A stretch of DNA of 40,807 bases from Roseovarius gahaiensis (GCF_011601345.1 NZ_JAAORB010000027.1:1-40807); one strand, 5' to 3'. Counted from the stretch's first letter, positions 21,938 through 31,553 are shown. Notes: a model not told the origin generated them from the sequence alone. Made by a program: numbers and translations.

Positions 21938-23193
21938 GCTGAAATCTCGGTAAATTTGGAAACCGGCGTTTCGATCCGGCTGGGCGATGGCCGCCTGTCA
22001 CGATACCGCTCGGCCAGCGTCAGCGGCCCCGCCGTGATCTGGAAATAATCGTAATCGCCGGGCCGGTCGAAGGCGCAGAGATATTGAAAATGCAGCCGAA
22101 AAAAGCGCCACCGCAAAGCCCGCCACCGCGCCGGGCTGAGGGTTTGGGTAAAGGCGGCAGAGAGCACCAGCGGCCAGCGTTTGCCCTTTGGCGCAATGCC
22201 GCTGACACTGACCGGATCGCACAGGGCAAAGGCACAGCCATCACCCGGCGCTGTCACGTCAACCCACGTCACCTGATCGCTGGCACTCAGAAACCGCAGA
22301 TCGGCGCGCAAGCGGTGTGCACGCGGCAGGAACGACACCATCGGCACCACCTGCCCCAAAGACAGGAATGACAGCACCGGTCCACCCTCGGGCACTTGCC
22401 CGGCGCGGATCAGGTCCGACAGGATCGACACCGCCAGATGCGCCCCCGAGGAATGGCCGACGATCAACACCTCATCCACCGGATCGCGCAAGGCGGCGGC
22501 GATCTCATCGGTAAATTCTGCCATCCGCGCCTCAAGCTCGGGGGGATTGGCCCCGTTGAAGCGCGCCGAATAGGCGTAATCATGCATCAGGTAATAGGCG
22601 AAGAGCTTATTATCTTTGGATTTGAACCAAGTCAAAACAGCCCAAGCCACGGGCAAAAGCCCCAACCAATAGACCAGCCCTGTCACCACCCCGGCACTGC
22701 CCGGCCCAAACGGCAGAACCTGCGCCGCCCAAGCCAGCCCGCGCCCCACAACATGGCCAGCCAGCACGGCCACAAGCAGTTGCAGCACCAACATGCCCAC
22801 CGGATACAGCGCCGCAATCACCGGCCCTTTGCGCAACCGCATCAGCCGAAACAACGCGCCCGACGCGATGTACGCCCATGCCGTGCGCAGAAGTTGCAGA
22901 TAGGTGGCCAGAATGCCCTGCTCCATGCTGTCGCGCACGATGTCGGACCAGACAAGAACCTCGAACTCGGTTTGGATTTGCCGCTGGTCGATCTGGGCCC
23001 GCACTTGCCAGCCGTATCGCCCCTGCCCGCCCGCAGCCTTGGGCGACAACGCCACGTCATAGCCCGAGGTGTCGGCCTGCGCGGCCCCCTCTTTGCGATA
23101 TAGCTCGCGATACCTGCGCGGATGGATCGGATCGTAGCCCGGAATATAAAAAACGCGCCGGTGCCCAACGACTTGATTTACGCTGCCTGTCAT
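21934..23193 (-). CDS. Membrane-associated alpha/beta-hydrolase-like protein (419 aa)
   Basis: The start of the protein has FYIPGYDP, resembling the first strand and oxyanion region of an alpha/beta hydrolase; the nucleophile elbow is GHSSG (246-250, Ser248). Between them lie two or three hydrophobic segments (about 125-148, 165-190), an unusual membrane insertion within the fold. Candidate acidic and His partners lie C-terminal but cannot be fixed by eye. It is the first gene of a two-gene operon with the P450 (overlapping codons), hinting that it releases or modifies the P450 substrate. Function otherwise unknown. Confidence 0.75.
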   Translation of the reverse strand: MTGSVNQVVGHRRVFYIPGYDPIHPRRYRELYRKEGAAQADTSGYDVALSPKAAGGQGRYGWQVRAQIDQRQIQTEFEVLVWSDIVRDSMEQGILATYLQLLRTAWAYIASGALFRLMRLRKGPVIAALYPVGMLVLQLLVAVLAGHVVGRGLAWAAQVLPFGPGSAGVVTGLVYWLGLLPVAWAVLTWFKSKDNKLFAYYLMHDYAYSARFNGANPPELEARMAEFTDEIAAALRDPVDEVLIVGHSSGAHLAVSILSDLIRAGQVPEGGPVLSFLSLGQVVPMVSFLPRAHRLRADLRFLSASDQVTWVDVTAPGDGCAFALCDPVSVSGIAPKGKRWPLVLSAAFTQTLSPARWRALRWRFFRLHFQYLCAFDRPGDYDYFQITAGPLTLAERYRDRRPSPSRIETPVSKFTEISA

Positions 23194-23246
23194 GCCCCAC
23201 CTCTTACCGCTGCCACCTTAGACCAGCAGTTTGGCAAGAGTAAGGC

Positions 23247-23999
23247 TCAACCAAGCACGGCAAGTGCGGGGAATGTTTCCAAAAGCCAGAAGGAAAACGC
23301 CGAGAAGCCCCCGGTCAGCATCAGCAAGCCGATGGTCCACAGCAACAGGCCCATAACACGCTCGATCCGCTCCATATGGCGCTTCATCCAGCTCATCAGC
23401 CCCGTCAGGCGCGGCAAGAACGCTGCGACCAGCAAGAACGGCACCCCAAGCCCGATGGCATAAATCGCCAATAGAACAGTGCCACGCGCCACATTCGCCT
23501 CGGAGGCGGCCAGCGACAGGATCGCACCCAATTGCGGGCCGATGCACGGTGTCCAGCCAAACGCGAACGCCAACCCAAGCACATAGGCTCCAAAGGACGA
23601 TCCGCCCCGGTCACCCACATCGACACGCGCTTCGCGGTCAAGAAACCCGATCCGGTAAACGCCAACGAAATGCGCGCCAAAGATCATTACGATGATCCCC
23701 GCAATCGTGTTGAACCAGCCTTGATATTGCAAAAATATCGACCCGATGGCCGAGGCCGTAAAGCCAAGGAACAAAAACACCGTGCTCAGGCCCAACACGA
23801 AAAACAGCGCCGGAACAAACGCCTTGGCGCGCGCTTGCGACCGGTCCGTCAGATCGGTCAACGCCACACCGCTGATATAGGCCAGATAGGGCGGCACAAT
23901 CGGCAGAACACACGGGCTTAGAAAGGAGATGACCCCGGCAAACAGGGCAATCGCCATGGCAGGTGCAAGGCCTGCGTCAATGATCTCGAATCCGAACAT
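23247..23999 (-). CDS. ccdA: Cytochrome c biogenesis protein CcdA (250 aa)
   Basis: Inner-membrane thiol carrier that passes reducing power from cytoplasmic thioredoxin to periplasmic partners, needed for cytochrome c maturation. Six transmembrane helices, with the two functional cysteines in FLSPCVLPIVPPYLA (helix 1) and FGWTPCIGPQLG (helix 4). Start taken at the ATG at 23999 (MFGFEI); a GTG eight codons upstream is an alternative and neither has a strong ribosome binding site. Divergent from the TusA-like gene. Confidence 0.92.
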   Translation of the reverse strand: MFGFEIIDAGLAPAMAIALFAGVISFLSPCVLPIVPPYLAYISGVALTDLTDRSQARAKAFVPALFFVLGLSTVFLFLGFTASAIGSIFLQYQGWFNTIAGIIVMIFGAHFVGVYRIGFLDREARVDVGDRGGSSFGAYVLGLAFAFGWTPCIGPQLGAILSLAASEANVARGTVLLAIYAIGLGVPFLLVAAFLPRLTGLMSWMKRHMERIERVMGLLLWTIGLLMLTGGFSAFSFWLLETFPALAVLG

Positions 24000-24091
24000 G
24001 GGTTTGACATAATCAATTCCCACCCCGGCGTCACGTCACCGATTGTCACATCCTTGTGGACAGGGTGTAACAAGGCAACTATGTCGCAGGA

Positions 24092-24322
24092 ATGGATATT
24101 TCTGATCACATAGACGCCACCGGCCTGCTGTGCCCTTTGCCGGTTTTGAAGCTGCGCAAACGCATTGGCACGTTGGCACCCGGGCAGTATATCGAACTGC
24201 GCGCGGATGATCCCGCAGCCATTGTAGACGTGCCACATTACTGCAACGAATCCGGGCACGAATTGGTGTCTGTGACCGAAGCAGATGGCGCTCAGGTTTA
24301 CGTCCTTCGCAAAACGTCCTGA
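24092..24322 (+). CDS. tusA: TusA-like sulfurtransferase (76 aa)
   Basis: The small sulfur-carrier fold with the active Cys14 in the LLCPLPVLKLRK motif (Cys-Pro-x-Pro). In TusA this Cys accepts persulfide from IscS and hands it to tRNA thiolation or molybdenum-cofactor enzymes. The exact role here is inferred from the family, since TusA-like proteins also serve other sulfur-transfer tasks. The length is typical. The ribosome binding site is close to the start (CAGGA directly before ATG), which is unusual. Confidence 0.85.
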   Translation: MDISDHIDATGLLCPLPVLKLRKRIGTLAPGQYIELRADDPAAIVDVPHYCNESGHELVSVTEADGAQVYVLRKTS

Positions 24323-24339
24323 TATCCCTTAGCAAAACG

Positions 24340-24368
24340 AAAAATGCCGCGCCCTAGGGACGCGGCAT
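24340..24368 (-). terminator. Terminator of the RNase E gene
   Basis: An 8-bp stem (24344-24351 with 24361-24368) with a 9-base loop. Read on the minus strand it follows the rne stop and is trailed by TTTTT, a good intrinsic terminator. It also closes the tusA gene on the plus strand, although without a U-run. Confidence 0.8.
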
Positions 24369-24394
24369 CTATGTCTTGCGAAACCCAAGGCGGG

Positions 24395-27244
24395 TTAACG
24401 CCCGATTGACCACCAGCCGCGCCGCTTGGGCTTGTCCGATGCGGTGTCGTCAGGCTTTGCCGCGTCCACCGGCTTGGCATCGGCCGTGTCAGGCTTGGCC
24501 GGTGTTGGGTCTGCTGCAACAGGCTCGGTCGTGCTCGCTTCGGCCGGGGCCGGTTCCGCGGTCGTGACCTGCGCGGTTTCGGTCACCGCTTCGGCCAAAG
24601 GCGCAGGTGTGGCCGCCTCGGTCTCGGCAGCGTCCTTGGCGGGCGCTTTCTTGGCCGGGGCTTTGCGCGTGCGGGGCTTGCGCGCCGGTTTTGCCGCTTG
24701 CGTCGCGTCATCGGTCGCCGTTTCGGCTTCGGCTTCTGGTTGGGCCGTGCTTTCGGCAGGCTGTGCAACATCCGCCTTTTTTGCGCGGGGCTTACGGGTG
24801 CGCTTGGGTTTGGGCTTGTCCTCGGTCACTTCTGCGGTGGCCTCGGGCGCAGCTTCAGCCGCTTTTTCAGTAAGCCCCTCGTCAGATGTCGCCACCGGGT
24901 CAGCCGCCACAGCCGCATCCGCAGGCACATCAGCCTCGGGCTTTTTGCGCGGTTTTCTTGTGCGCTTGGGCTTGGGCTTGTCAGCCGTGGTCTCACCCGA
25001 TCCATCGCCTGCGGCAGCCGCAGGCGCGTTGGCAGGTGTCGACGCGTCGTCGTCCGTCTTGGCACCCTGATCGGTGTCATCCTGTCCGTTGGCCTCGGCC
25101 TGCGCGCCCTGATCCTCGCCACCATTGCCTTTGGATTTGGACCGGCGGCGGCGACGGCGACGGCGCTTTTTGGGCTTGTCGTCGCCTTCCTCTGCAGCGT
25201 CCTGCACCTGAGCCTGAGCCTGAGCCGGGGCTTCGGTCGCGACGACCTCCTCCTCCTCTTCGGCTTCCTCCATCAAGGAGCTGTCCACAGACACCACAGG
25301 CGCGGCCACTTCGGGCACGCTGCGCGTCGCGGTCTTGAACTTTTCAAGCGCAAAATCGGGGCTGATCAAGACAGGGTCGCCTTCGATCCGCACAGACAGT
25401 CCATACCGCGCTTCGATCTGGGCCACATGTTCGCGTTTTTGGTTCATCAAAAAATTAGCGATACCAACCGGACATTTGACCAGCACCTCGCGCGAGCGGC
25501 GGCGCACGCCCTCTTCCTCGATCTGGCGCAGAATGGACAGCGCCAGATTGTCATCCGAGCGGATCAAACCCGTGCCGTGACAGGCCGGGCATGGCTGTGT
25601 CGTCGCCTCGATCATACCGGGGCGCAGACGCTGACGGCTCATTTCAAGCAGGCCAAACCCAGAGATCCGACCCACCTGAATGCGGGCACGATCCGATTTC
25701 AGCTTGTCTTTCAGCTTCTTCTCGACGGCGTTGTTGTTCTTACGCTCATCCATGTCGATAAAGTCGATCACGATCAAACCGGCCAAATCGCGCAGACGCA
25801 ACTGGCGCGCCACTTCTTCGGCCGCTTCAAGATTGGTCTTTAGCGCGGTTTCCTCGATCGAGCCTTCCTTGGTGGCCCGGCCCGAGTTCACATCAACCGC
25901 AACAAGCGCCTCGGTCACACCGATCACGATATAGCCGCCGGATTTCAATTGCACCGTCGGGTTGAACATGCCCGACAAGTACGATTCGACCTGATGACGC
26001 GCGAATAGCGGCATCGGATCGGCATAAAGCTTCACGTTCTTGGCGTGCGACGGCATGATCATTTTCATGAAGTCCTTGGCGATGCGGTAGCCCCGTTCGC
26101 CTTCCACCAGAACTTCGTCGATCTCGCGGTTATACAAATCGCGGATCGAGCGTTTGATCAGGTCACCTTCTTCGTAGATCTTCGCCGGTGCCACGGATTT
26201 CAGCGTCAATTCGCGGATCTGTTCCCACAAACGCTGAAGATATTCGTAGTCACGCTTGATTTCCGACTTGGTCCGCTTGGCCCCCGCTGTGCGCACAATC
26301 AGCCCCGCGCCTTGCGGCACGTCAATCTCGGTCGCAATCTGCTTGAGCTTCTTGCGGTCCACAGCGTTCGTGATCTTGCGCGAGATACCACCGCCACGTG
26401 CGGTGTTTGGCATCAAGACACAGTAGCGCCCGGCCAGTGACAGGTAGGTTGTCAACGCGGCACCCTTGTTGCCCCGCTCTTCCTTGACGACTTGCACCAG
26501 CAGGATCTGGCGCACCTTGATGACTTCTTGGATCTTGTATTTGCGCGGGCGCGGCTTGCGAACAGGCCGAATGTCGTCGCTGTCATCGTCATCGGCGACC
26601 GACTCGATGCTGTCGTCCTTGCCAGCCGCGTCCGACCGCCGAGCGCGGTCGTCATCGGTTTCGGCAAAATCGTCCCCATCGACATCCTGAGCACTGTCCG
26701 CGTCACTTGTGACGTCCGAGCTGGTTTCAAGCGGTTCTTCAACCGGGGTCTCTGCGACCGTTTCAACCGGCGAAGTGCCTTCGGGCAGATCGCCGTCAAG
26801 GTCGATCATTTCCATGCCGGCTACGTGTTCGGCCGTGCTGTCGCCACCATCGGTGACAAGCGGATCTTTGGTTTCGACCTTGGCAGGTTTCGAGCGCGAC
26901 CGGTTGCGCCGTTTCGGGGCGTCTTCTTCTTCGTCGCGGGCGCGCATCGCCTCGGCATAAGCGCGCTCTTCCTCCATCAGCTTTTCGCGATCAGCGACGG
27001 GGATCTGGTAGTAATCCGGATGTATTTCCGAAAAGGCAAGAAACCCGTGGCGATTGCCGCCGTAATCCACGAACGCCGCCTGAAGCGACGGTTCAACCCG
27101 TGTTACTTTTGCAAGATAGATGTTGCCGGCAAGTTGCCGTTTGTTCTCGGATTCAAAGTCGAACTCCTCAACCTTGTTTCCGTCAACCACCACGACGCGG
27201 GTTTCTTCCGCGTGGGTGGCATCGATAAGCATTTTATTGGCCAT
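24395..27244 (-). CDS. rne: Ribonuclease E (949 aa)
   Basis: Endoribonuclease and scaffold of the RNA degradosome. The S1 domain begins at the N-terminus (NKVEEFDFES, GNIYLAKVTRVEPSLQAAFVDYG) and is split by a 180-residue acidic/basic insert (about 95-245), usual in alphaproteobacteria. The catalytic domain has VAVDVNSGRAT and LIVIDFIDM (the two metal-binding aspartates), FGLLEMSRQR and the Zn-link CPACHGTG. After about 680 the protein is a low-complexity Ala/Glu/Pro/Lys scaffold with repeated KPKPKRTRKPR motifs and an RRRRRRRRSKSK block, likely RNA- and partner-binding. It ends GWWSIGR. The leader region upstream is long and may serve autoregulation. Confidence 0.95.
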   Translation of the reverse strand: MANKMLIDATHAEETRVVVVDGNKVEEFDFESENKRQLAGNIYLAKVTRVEPSLQAAFVDYGGNRHGFLAFSEIHPDYYQIPVADREKLMEEERAYAEAMRARDEEEDAPKRRNRSRSKPAKVETKDPLVTDGGDSTAEHVAGMEMIDLDGDLPEGTSPVETVAETPVEEPLETSSDVTSDADSAQDVDGDDFAETDDDRARRSDAAGKDDSIESVADDDDSDDIRPVRKPRPRKYKIQEVIKVRQILLVQVVKEERGNKGAALTTYLSLAGRYCVLMPNTARGGGISRKITNAVDRKKLKQIATEIDVPQGAGLIVRTAGAKRTKSEIKRDYEYLQRLWEQIRELTLKSVAPAKIYEEGDLIKRSIRDLYNREIDEVLVEGERGYRIAKDFMKMIMPSHAKNVKLYADPMPLFARHQVESYLSGMFNPTVQLKSGGYIVIGVTEALVAVDVNSGRATKEGSIEETALKTNLEAAEEVARQLRLRDLAGLIVIDFIDMDERKNNNAVEKKLKDKLKSDRARIQVGRISGFGLLEMSRQRLRPGMIEATTQPCPACHGTGLIRSDDNLALSILRQIEEEGVRRRSREVLVKCPVGIANFLMNQKREHVAQIEARYGLSVRIEGDPVLISPDFALEKFKTATRSVPEVAAPVVSVDSSLMEEAEEEEEVVATEAPAQAQAQVQDAAEEGDDKPKKRRRRRRRRSKSKGNGGEDQGAQAEANGQDDTDQGAKTDDDASTPANAPAAAAGDGSGETTADKPKPKRTRKPRKKPEADVPADAAVAADPVATSDEGLTEKAAEAAPEATAEVTEDKPKPKRTRKPRAKKADVAQPAESTAQPEAEAETATDDATQAAKPARKPRTRKAPAKKAPAKDAAETEAATPAPLAEAVTETAQVTTAEPAPAEASTTEPVAADPTPAKPDTADAKPVDAAKPDDTASDKPKRRGWWSIGR

Positions 27245-27740
27245 GTTTTCCGTTTACTCCACGTCAGACAGGCCGGGCCCGGTGGGGCGGCTGTCTGCGG
27301 TGGGTCTATGTTAGGGGCGATGGCGCAAACACTGACAGGGGCCGCACCGAAGTGGCCCCTTTGATCGTATGTGCCTATAGCGCTTTTCATCGCGGTTCTT
27401 GGTCTCCGGCCCGAGCGACGGGCCAATTCAGCGCCTGCACGTCCGGGTCTACCGGGTCAGGCATGTAGGCGGCCCGGCAGTGCGGGGCCAGATCGGTCTG
27501 TTTGGAGCGACAGCACAACAAAGGTGCCTCAATCGCCCGAAACAGCGAAACTTTTCGGAACACCCTGTCTTCGGTCTGACCAGGCTCCTGCGTCCTTGAT
27601 AGAGGGTTTTGCCCCCGACTGACAATGCCAAATCGTGTTTCGCCCCTATCGCGTCGCGTAGGACAGCGTTGAAAACACGATGTCAGCCCAGCCGAGCGCA
27701 CCGAGCGCACCGTTCGGCGCGCTCTCAGCTGCTTTTGCCC
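27245..27740. other. Intergenic region upstream of rne
   Basis: About 500 bases between the DctD stop and the rne start with no gene I can support; frames on either strand (27371-27622 plus, 27387-27710 minus) have random-looking translations. A direct repeat GAGCGCACC occurs twice near 27700-27715 and pairs with GCGCGCTC just after, forming a hairpin that may end the dct transcript. The remainder is the likely promoter and 5' untranslated leader of rne, which in enterobacteria is used for autoregulation; I could not identify the conserved hairpins. Confidence 0.45.
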
Positions 27741-29078
27741 TCAGCCCAGATAGTCCGAGCGTTGCAGGCCATATTTGGCCATTTTTTCGTTCAGCGTGCG
27801 ACGCGGCAGGCACAATTCATCCATCACCGACGCAATCGAGCCCTTGTGCCGGCGCATGGTGTTGTCGATCAACATACGCTCGAAGGCTTCGACATATTCC
27901 TTCAGTGGCTTGCCTTCGGTTGTCATGACCGGCTGCATCTCTTGATGATCAGACATCAGCAGCGATGCGATTGTGCCGCTGCCACGCCGCGCCTGCAACA
28001 CCGCACGCTCGGCCACGTTGAACAACTGGCGCACGTTGCCCGGCCACGGCGCCTGCAACAACTGTGCGGCCTCTTGTGCCGTCACTTGCGGTGCCTCACA
28101 GCCGTAATCATCGGCAAACTGATCGGCGAACCGGGTGAACAATGTCAGGATATCCTCACCGCGCTGCCGCAGCGGCGGCACCGTGATCCGCAAGCTGCCA
28201 AGGCGATAAAACAGATCCGGGCGCAGCGCGTCTTCGCATGTGCGGTCTTGTTCCTGCATGTTGGAAATGGCCACGATCCGCGTTTCGGGTGGCGTGCCTT
28301 CATCGTTGATGAAGGTCAGCAAACGCGACTGCACCGCATCGGACAACGCGTCGACATCTTCAAGCACCAAGGTGCCGCCACGCGCCTCTTCGACCGCGGG
28401 CAGTTGGCTGTCTTCAGGCTGCATCGGGCCGAACAGGCGTTTGATCAGCGCGTCCTCCTCGAACGCCGCGCAGGACAACAAGACGAATTTCTTGCCCGCC
28501 CGCGACCCAACCGCATGCAGGGCGTGCGCGACCAGCGTTTTACCGGTTCCGGTTTCGCCTTCGATCAGGACATGCCCATCGGCCTGCCCCAAATCCAGAA
28601 TATCCTCTTTCAGCCGTTCCATGACCGGACTTGCGCCGATCAGCTTTTTCATAAGCTGGCCACCGTCCGACAATTCGCGGCGCAAGGCCCGGCTGTCCAG
28701 CGTCATACGCCGGGCGTTGGTGGCTTTCTTGGCCAATTCGTTCATCCGGTCCGGATTGAACGGCTTTTCAAGAAAGTCGTAGGCTCCGATCCGCATCGCC
28801 TCAACCGCCATGGGCACGTCACCGTGCCCGGTGATCATGATCACCGGCAGGCTGGAATCCGTGCCCATCAGCTTCTTTAGAAACTGCATCCCGTCCATTC
28901 CGGGCATTCTTATGTCGGTTACGACGATACCGGGATAATCCGGCCCCAGAACCTTGAGCGCCTCTTCGGCGCTTGGAAAGGCTTCTGTGTCGTAGCCTGA
29001 CAGGGCCAGCCATTGGCTGATCGACTGGCGCATATCTTTTTCGTCATCGACAATCGCGATTTTCATTGCGCTTGGCAT
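27741..29078 (-). CDS. dctD: DctD-type response regulator lacking the GAFTGA motif (445 aa)
   Basis: Receiver domain with Asp11/Asp12, phosphorylation site Asp55 (VVTDIRMPGMDG) and Lys105 (FLEKPFNP). The AAA+ domain follows with Walker A GETGTGKT (174-181), a Walker B-like GGTLVLEDVDAL (234-245, Glu-Asp instead of Asp-Glu), and the arginine-finger region RPDLFYRLGSLRI. The C-terminal Fis-type HTH ends the protein (MDELCLPRRTLNEKMAKYG). Where enhancer-binding proteins carry GAFTGA, the sequence reads KRLFGPMQPEDSQLP, so contact with sigma-54 is unlikely, as known for Rhodobacter NtrC. The start follows GGAG from the end of dctB. It pairs with DctB and may control C4-dicarboxylate or TRAP uptake, perhaps the TRAP operon at 11346-15851 (inferred). 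Confidence 0.85.
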   Translation of the reverse strand: MPSAMKIAIVDDEKDMRQSISQWLALSGYDTEAFPSAEEALKVLGPDYPGIVVTDIRMPGMDGMQFLKKLMGTDSSLPVIMITGHGDVPMAVEAMRIGAYDFLEKPFNPDRMNELAKKATNARRMTLDSRALRRELSDGGQLMKKLIGASPVMERLKEDILDLGQADGHVLIEGETGTGKTLVAHALHAVGSRAGKKFVLLSCAAFEEDALIKRLFGPMQPEDSQLPAVEEARGGTLVLEDVDALSDAVQSRLLTFINDEGTPPETRIVAISNMQEQDRTCEDALRPDLFYRLGSLRITVPPLRQRGEDILTLFTRFADQFADDYGCEAPQVTAQEAAQLLQAPWPGNVRQLFNVAERAVLQARRGSGTIASLLMSDHQEMQPVMTTEGKPLKEYVEAFERMLIDNTMRRHKGSIASVMDELCLPRRTLNEKMAKYGLQRSDYLG

Positions 29079-29084
29079 TGCAGG

Positions 29085-30845
29085 TTACTCCGCTGCACGG
29101 GTTTCTTCTGTCAAGATAGGCAGCTGCAACTCAAATACAGCCCCCCCGCCCGGTGCGTTGCGTGCTGTCAGGCGTCCCCCAAGGTCGTTGACGATCCCCG
29201 ATGAAATGGCAAGCCCCAGACCAACACCGTCACCAGGCTGCTTGGTGGTGTAAAACGGCTCGAACAGATTGTCGAAATGCTCAATCCCGTGACCATTATC
29301 ACGCACGGTCAGCACGGCTGTTTCACCCGCCGCCAACAGGATGTCAATTTCAGGGGTTTCAGCGCCTTCGGTGGCATCCATGGCATTGCGCAACAGGTTG
29401 ATCATCACCTGCTCCACCCGCACCCTGTCGCCCATGATCAAGACCGGCTCTTTGGGCAAGGTGCGGGTGATGTTGACGTGCCGCTGACGCAATTGCGGTT
29501 CCATCATCGCCAGTGCCGACGACAGCGAATCCCCAAGATTTACAGGCTCGAACGTATCGCCGCTGTGGCGCGCGTAGGATTTCAACTGCTTCGTGATCGC
29601 GCCCATTCGCTCTAGCAGATCGTCAATCCGCTGAAACGAGGATAGCGCCTCGTCGGGGCGGTTGCGCGTCAGCAAAAGACGCGCCCCGGCCAGATAGGTT
29701 TTCATCGCCGCCAAAGGCTGGTTCAATTCGTGGCTGACCGCCGCCGACATCTCGCCCAAGGCGGCCAGTTTCGAACTTTGCGCCAGTGTCTGTTCGGCAA
29801 CGGCAAGGTTCTCTTGCACCCGCTCCCGCTCGGCGATTTCCCGCTGCAAGCGCGCGTTCAATGCGCGAAGCTCTGCCGATTCCCGTTGAAACAAGGCCAT
29901 GCGCAGGGCGGTTTTGCGGTTCAGCATCCAGAACGCCAAGGCCAGAAGAATCGCAAACCCCATGATCTCAAGCGCCAGAAATCCGTTCACTTTTTCCCGG
30001 ACGCTGGCATAGGTGGTGAAGCTGGCAATCCGCCATCCGCGAAACGCCACCCGCCCTTCGACCCGCATCACCGCCTCGCCTTGCACATAGGCATCGGCAG
30101 GCAGCGCCGTCCAATCGGCGGTGGCCTGAATGGCCCGCTCGATCGCACTGTCCACGGGTTCCCGTTGCAAGGCTTCAGCTTCGCTCAGACCGCGCCAGCG
30201 CGGTTCGGTCGCCAATATGATCTTGCCCGCGCTGTCCGTCACCAGAACCGCGTCGGAAATTCCGGCCCATGCCCGTTCATATTTCCCCAGATCGACCTCA
30301 ACCAGAATGACGCCGACAACCTGATTTTGGCTGTCGACCCGTCTGGAGTAATAAAACCGGAAACGCCCGGTTTCATCGCGCAAAACTTGGAAAATAGTAT
30401 CTTTCGAGCGCAGCGCATCAACATAATATGGTGCCTGCCGGTGCGATTGCCCCAAAGAAATTCTGTCCGTCGAGGCAACCGTGCGCCCGTCACGGTCCAG
30501 CAAGGTCAAAGAGGCTGCGCCGATCTCGTCGACGAACGAGATAAGGCGCTGTGTCGATTGCGTGTAGTCGCCTGTATTCAAGGCGGAAATCAGCGCCGGG
30601 TCACGCGCCAGAAGCTGTGGCACAATCGCGTTTTGGCGCAGTTCGCTCAGCAAGTTACCGCTATACAACACAAGCCGCAATTCGGCCCTGTTGCGCGTCG
30701 TCTCGGTAAACCTGTCGGTCAGCAGCCGATTGGTGACAACCACAACAGCGACCGCCACCACGACCAGAAACACAAGTGCCAGCCGGGCGCGCCAACTGGT
30801 GGTGCGACTGCGCTTCAATACAGACTGGCCCGACGAAAATCTCAT
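29085..30845 (-). CDS. dctB: DctB-type sensor histidine kinase (586 aa)
   Basis: Two transmembrane helices (about 22-42 and 289-308) bracket a 245-residue periplasmic double-Cache sensor; the segment RISLGQSHRQAPYYVDALRS (129-148) corresponds to the dicarboxylate-binding region of DctB. A coiled-coil (320-355) leads to the HisKA box with His372 (MSAAVSHELNQPLAAMKTY) and the HATPase with N, G1 and G2 boxes (LLRNAMDA, VRDNGHGIE, GVGLGLAIS). It phosphorylates DctD, encoded six bases downstream. It starts 39 bases after purQ on the same strand, perhaps with its own promoter. Confidence 0.9.
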   Translation of the reverse strand: MRFSSGQSVLKRSRTTSWRARLALVFLVVVAVAVVVVTNRLLTDRFTETTRNRAELRLVLYSGNLLSELRQNAIVPQLLARDPALISALNTGDYTQSTQRLISFVDEIGAASLTLLDRDGRTVASTDRISLGQSHRQAPYYVDALRSKDTIFQVLRDETGRFRFYYSRRVDSQNQVVGVILVEVDLGKYERAWAGISDAVLVTDSAGKIILATEPRWRGLSEAEALQREPVDSAIERAIQATADWTALPADAYVQGEAVMRVEGRVAFRGWRIASFTTYASVREKVNGFLALEIMGFAILLALAFWMLNRKTALRMALFQRESAELRALNARLQREIAERERVQENLAVAEQTLAQSSKLAALGEMSAAVSHELNQPLAAMKTYLAGARLLLTRNRPDEALSSFQRIDDLLERMGAITKQLKSYARHSGDTFEPVNLGDSLSSALAMMEPQLRQRHVNITRTLPKEPVLIMGDRVRVEQVMINLLRNAMDATEGAETPEIDILLAAGETAVLTVRDNGHGIEHFDNLFEPFYTTKQPGDGVGLGLAISSGIVNDLGGRLTARNAPGGGAVFELQLPILTEETRAAE

Positions 30846-30884
30846 ACCGCCAGATTACGCCGCCGTGCCCACCGGCTCAAGCAC

Positions 30885-31553
30885 TCACGCGTTGGTCAAT
30901 TGTGCAACAAGGCTGTCGAACATCGGCGCGCCTTGGGTGCCGCCGTGCAAAGGTTCGGCCATACGTTCGGGGTGCGGCATCATGCCAAGCACACGGCGAT
31001 TGGACGATAGAACGCCAGCAATGTCGTCGACCGAGCCGTTGGGATTGTCCATATAGGTGAATGCCACCCGTGCATCCCCGTGCAGCCGCTTCAACGTCTC
31101 GGCATCGGCGTAATAGTTGCCGTCGTGATGCGCGATTGGAACGGTGATGACCTGCCCCGCGTCATAGCCGGCGGTAAACGGGCTGTCTGCGGTTTCCACG
31201 CGCAAATCCACGGGCTTGCAAATGTATTTGAGGTTGGCATTGCGCAACAACACGCCCGGCAAAAGGCCGGTTTCGGTCAGCACCTGAAACCCGTTGCAAA
31301 TGCCAAGGACATAGCCGCCTTTTTCCGCGTGGGCCACGACCGAGCGGCAGATTGGCGAATTGGCGGCAATCGCGCCGCAGCGCAGGTAATCGCCAAAGGA
31401 AAACCCGCCGGGCACACCGATGATATCCACGCCCTCGGGCAAGGCGGTGTCCTTGTGCCAAACCATCGAAACCTTGGCCCCGGCCCTCTCGAACGCGACG
31501 GCCAGGTCACGGTCACAGTTTGACCCAGGAAAGACGATAACAGCCGCGTGCAT
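30885..31553 (-). CDS. purQ: Phosphoribosylformylglycinamidine synthase, glutaminase subunit PurQ (222 aa)
   Basis: Class I glutamine amidotransferase that supplies ammonia to PurL in the fourth step of purine synthesis. Nucleophile Cys in [13 protein letters not shown] (near residue 86), and the His/Glu of the triad in GMMPHPERM near the C-terminus. Start overlaps the purS stop by one base. purL itself is not in the window. Gene order purC-purS-purQ is characteristic of alphaproteobacteria. Confidence 0.95.
   Translation of the reverse strand: MHAAVIVFPGSNCDRDLAVAFERAGAKVSMVWHKDTALPEGVDIIGVPGGFSFGDYLRCGAIAANSPICRSVVAHAEKGGYVLGICNGFQVLTETGLLPGVLLRNANLKYICKPVDLRVETADSPFTAGYDAGQVITVPIAHHDGNYYADAETLKRLHGDARVAFTYMDNPNGSVDDIAGVLSSNRRVLGMMPHPERMAEPLHGGTQGAPMFDSLVAQLTNA

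Noticed and set aside
27387..27710. 107-aa minus-strand frame upstream of rne
   Set aside because: No recognisable motif, poor start context and composition typical of non-coding DNA; more likely part of the rne leader.
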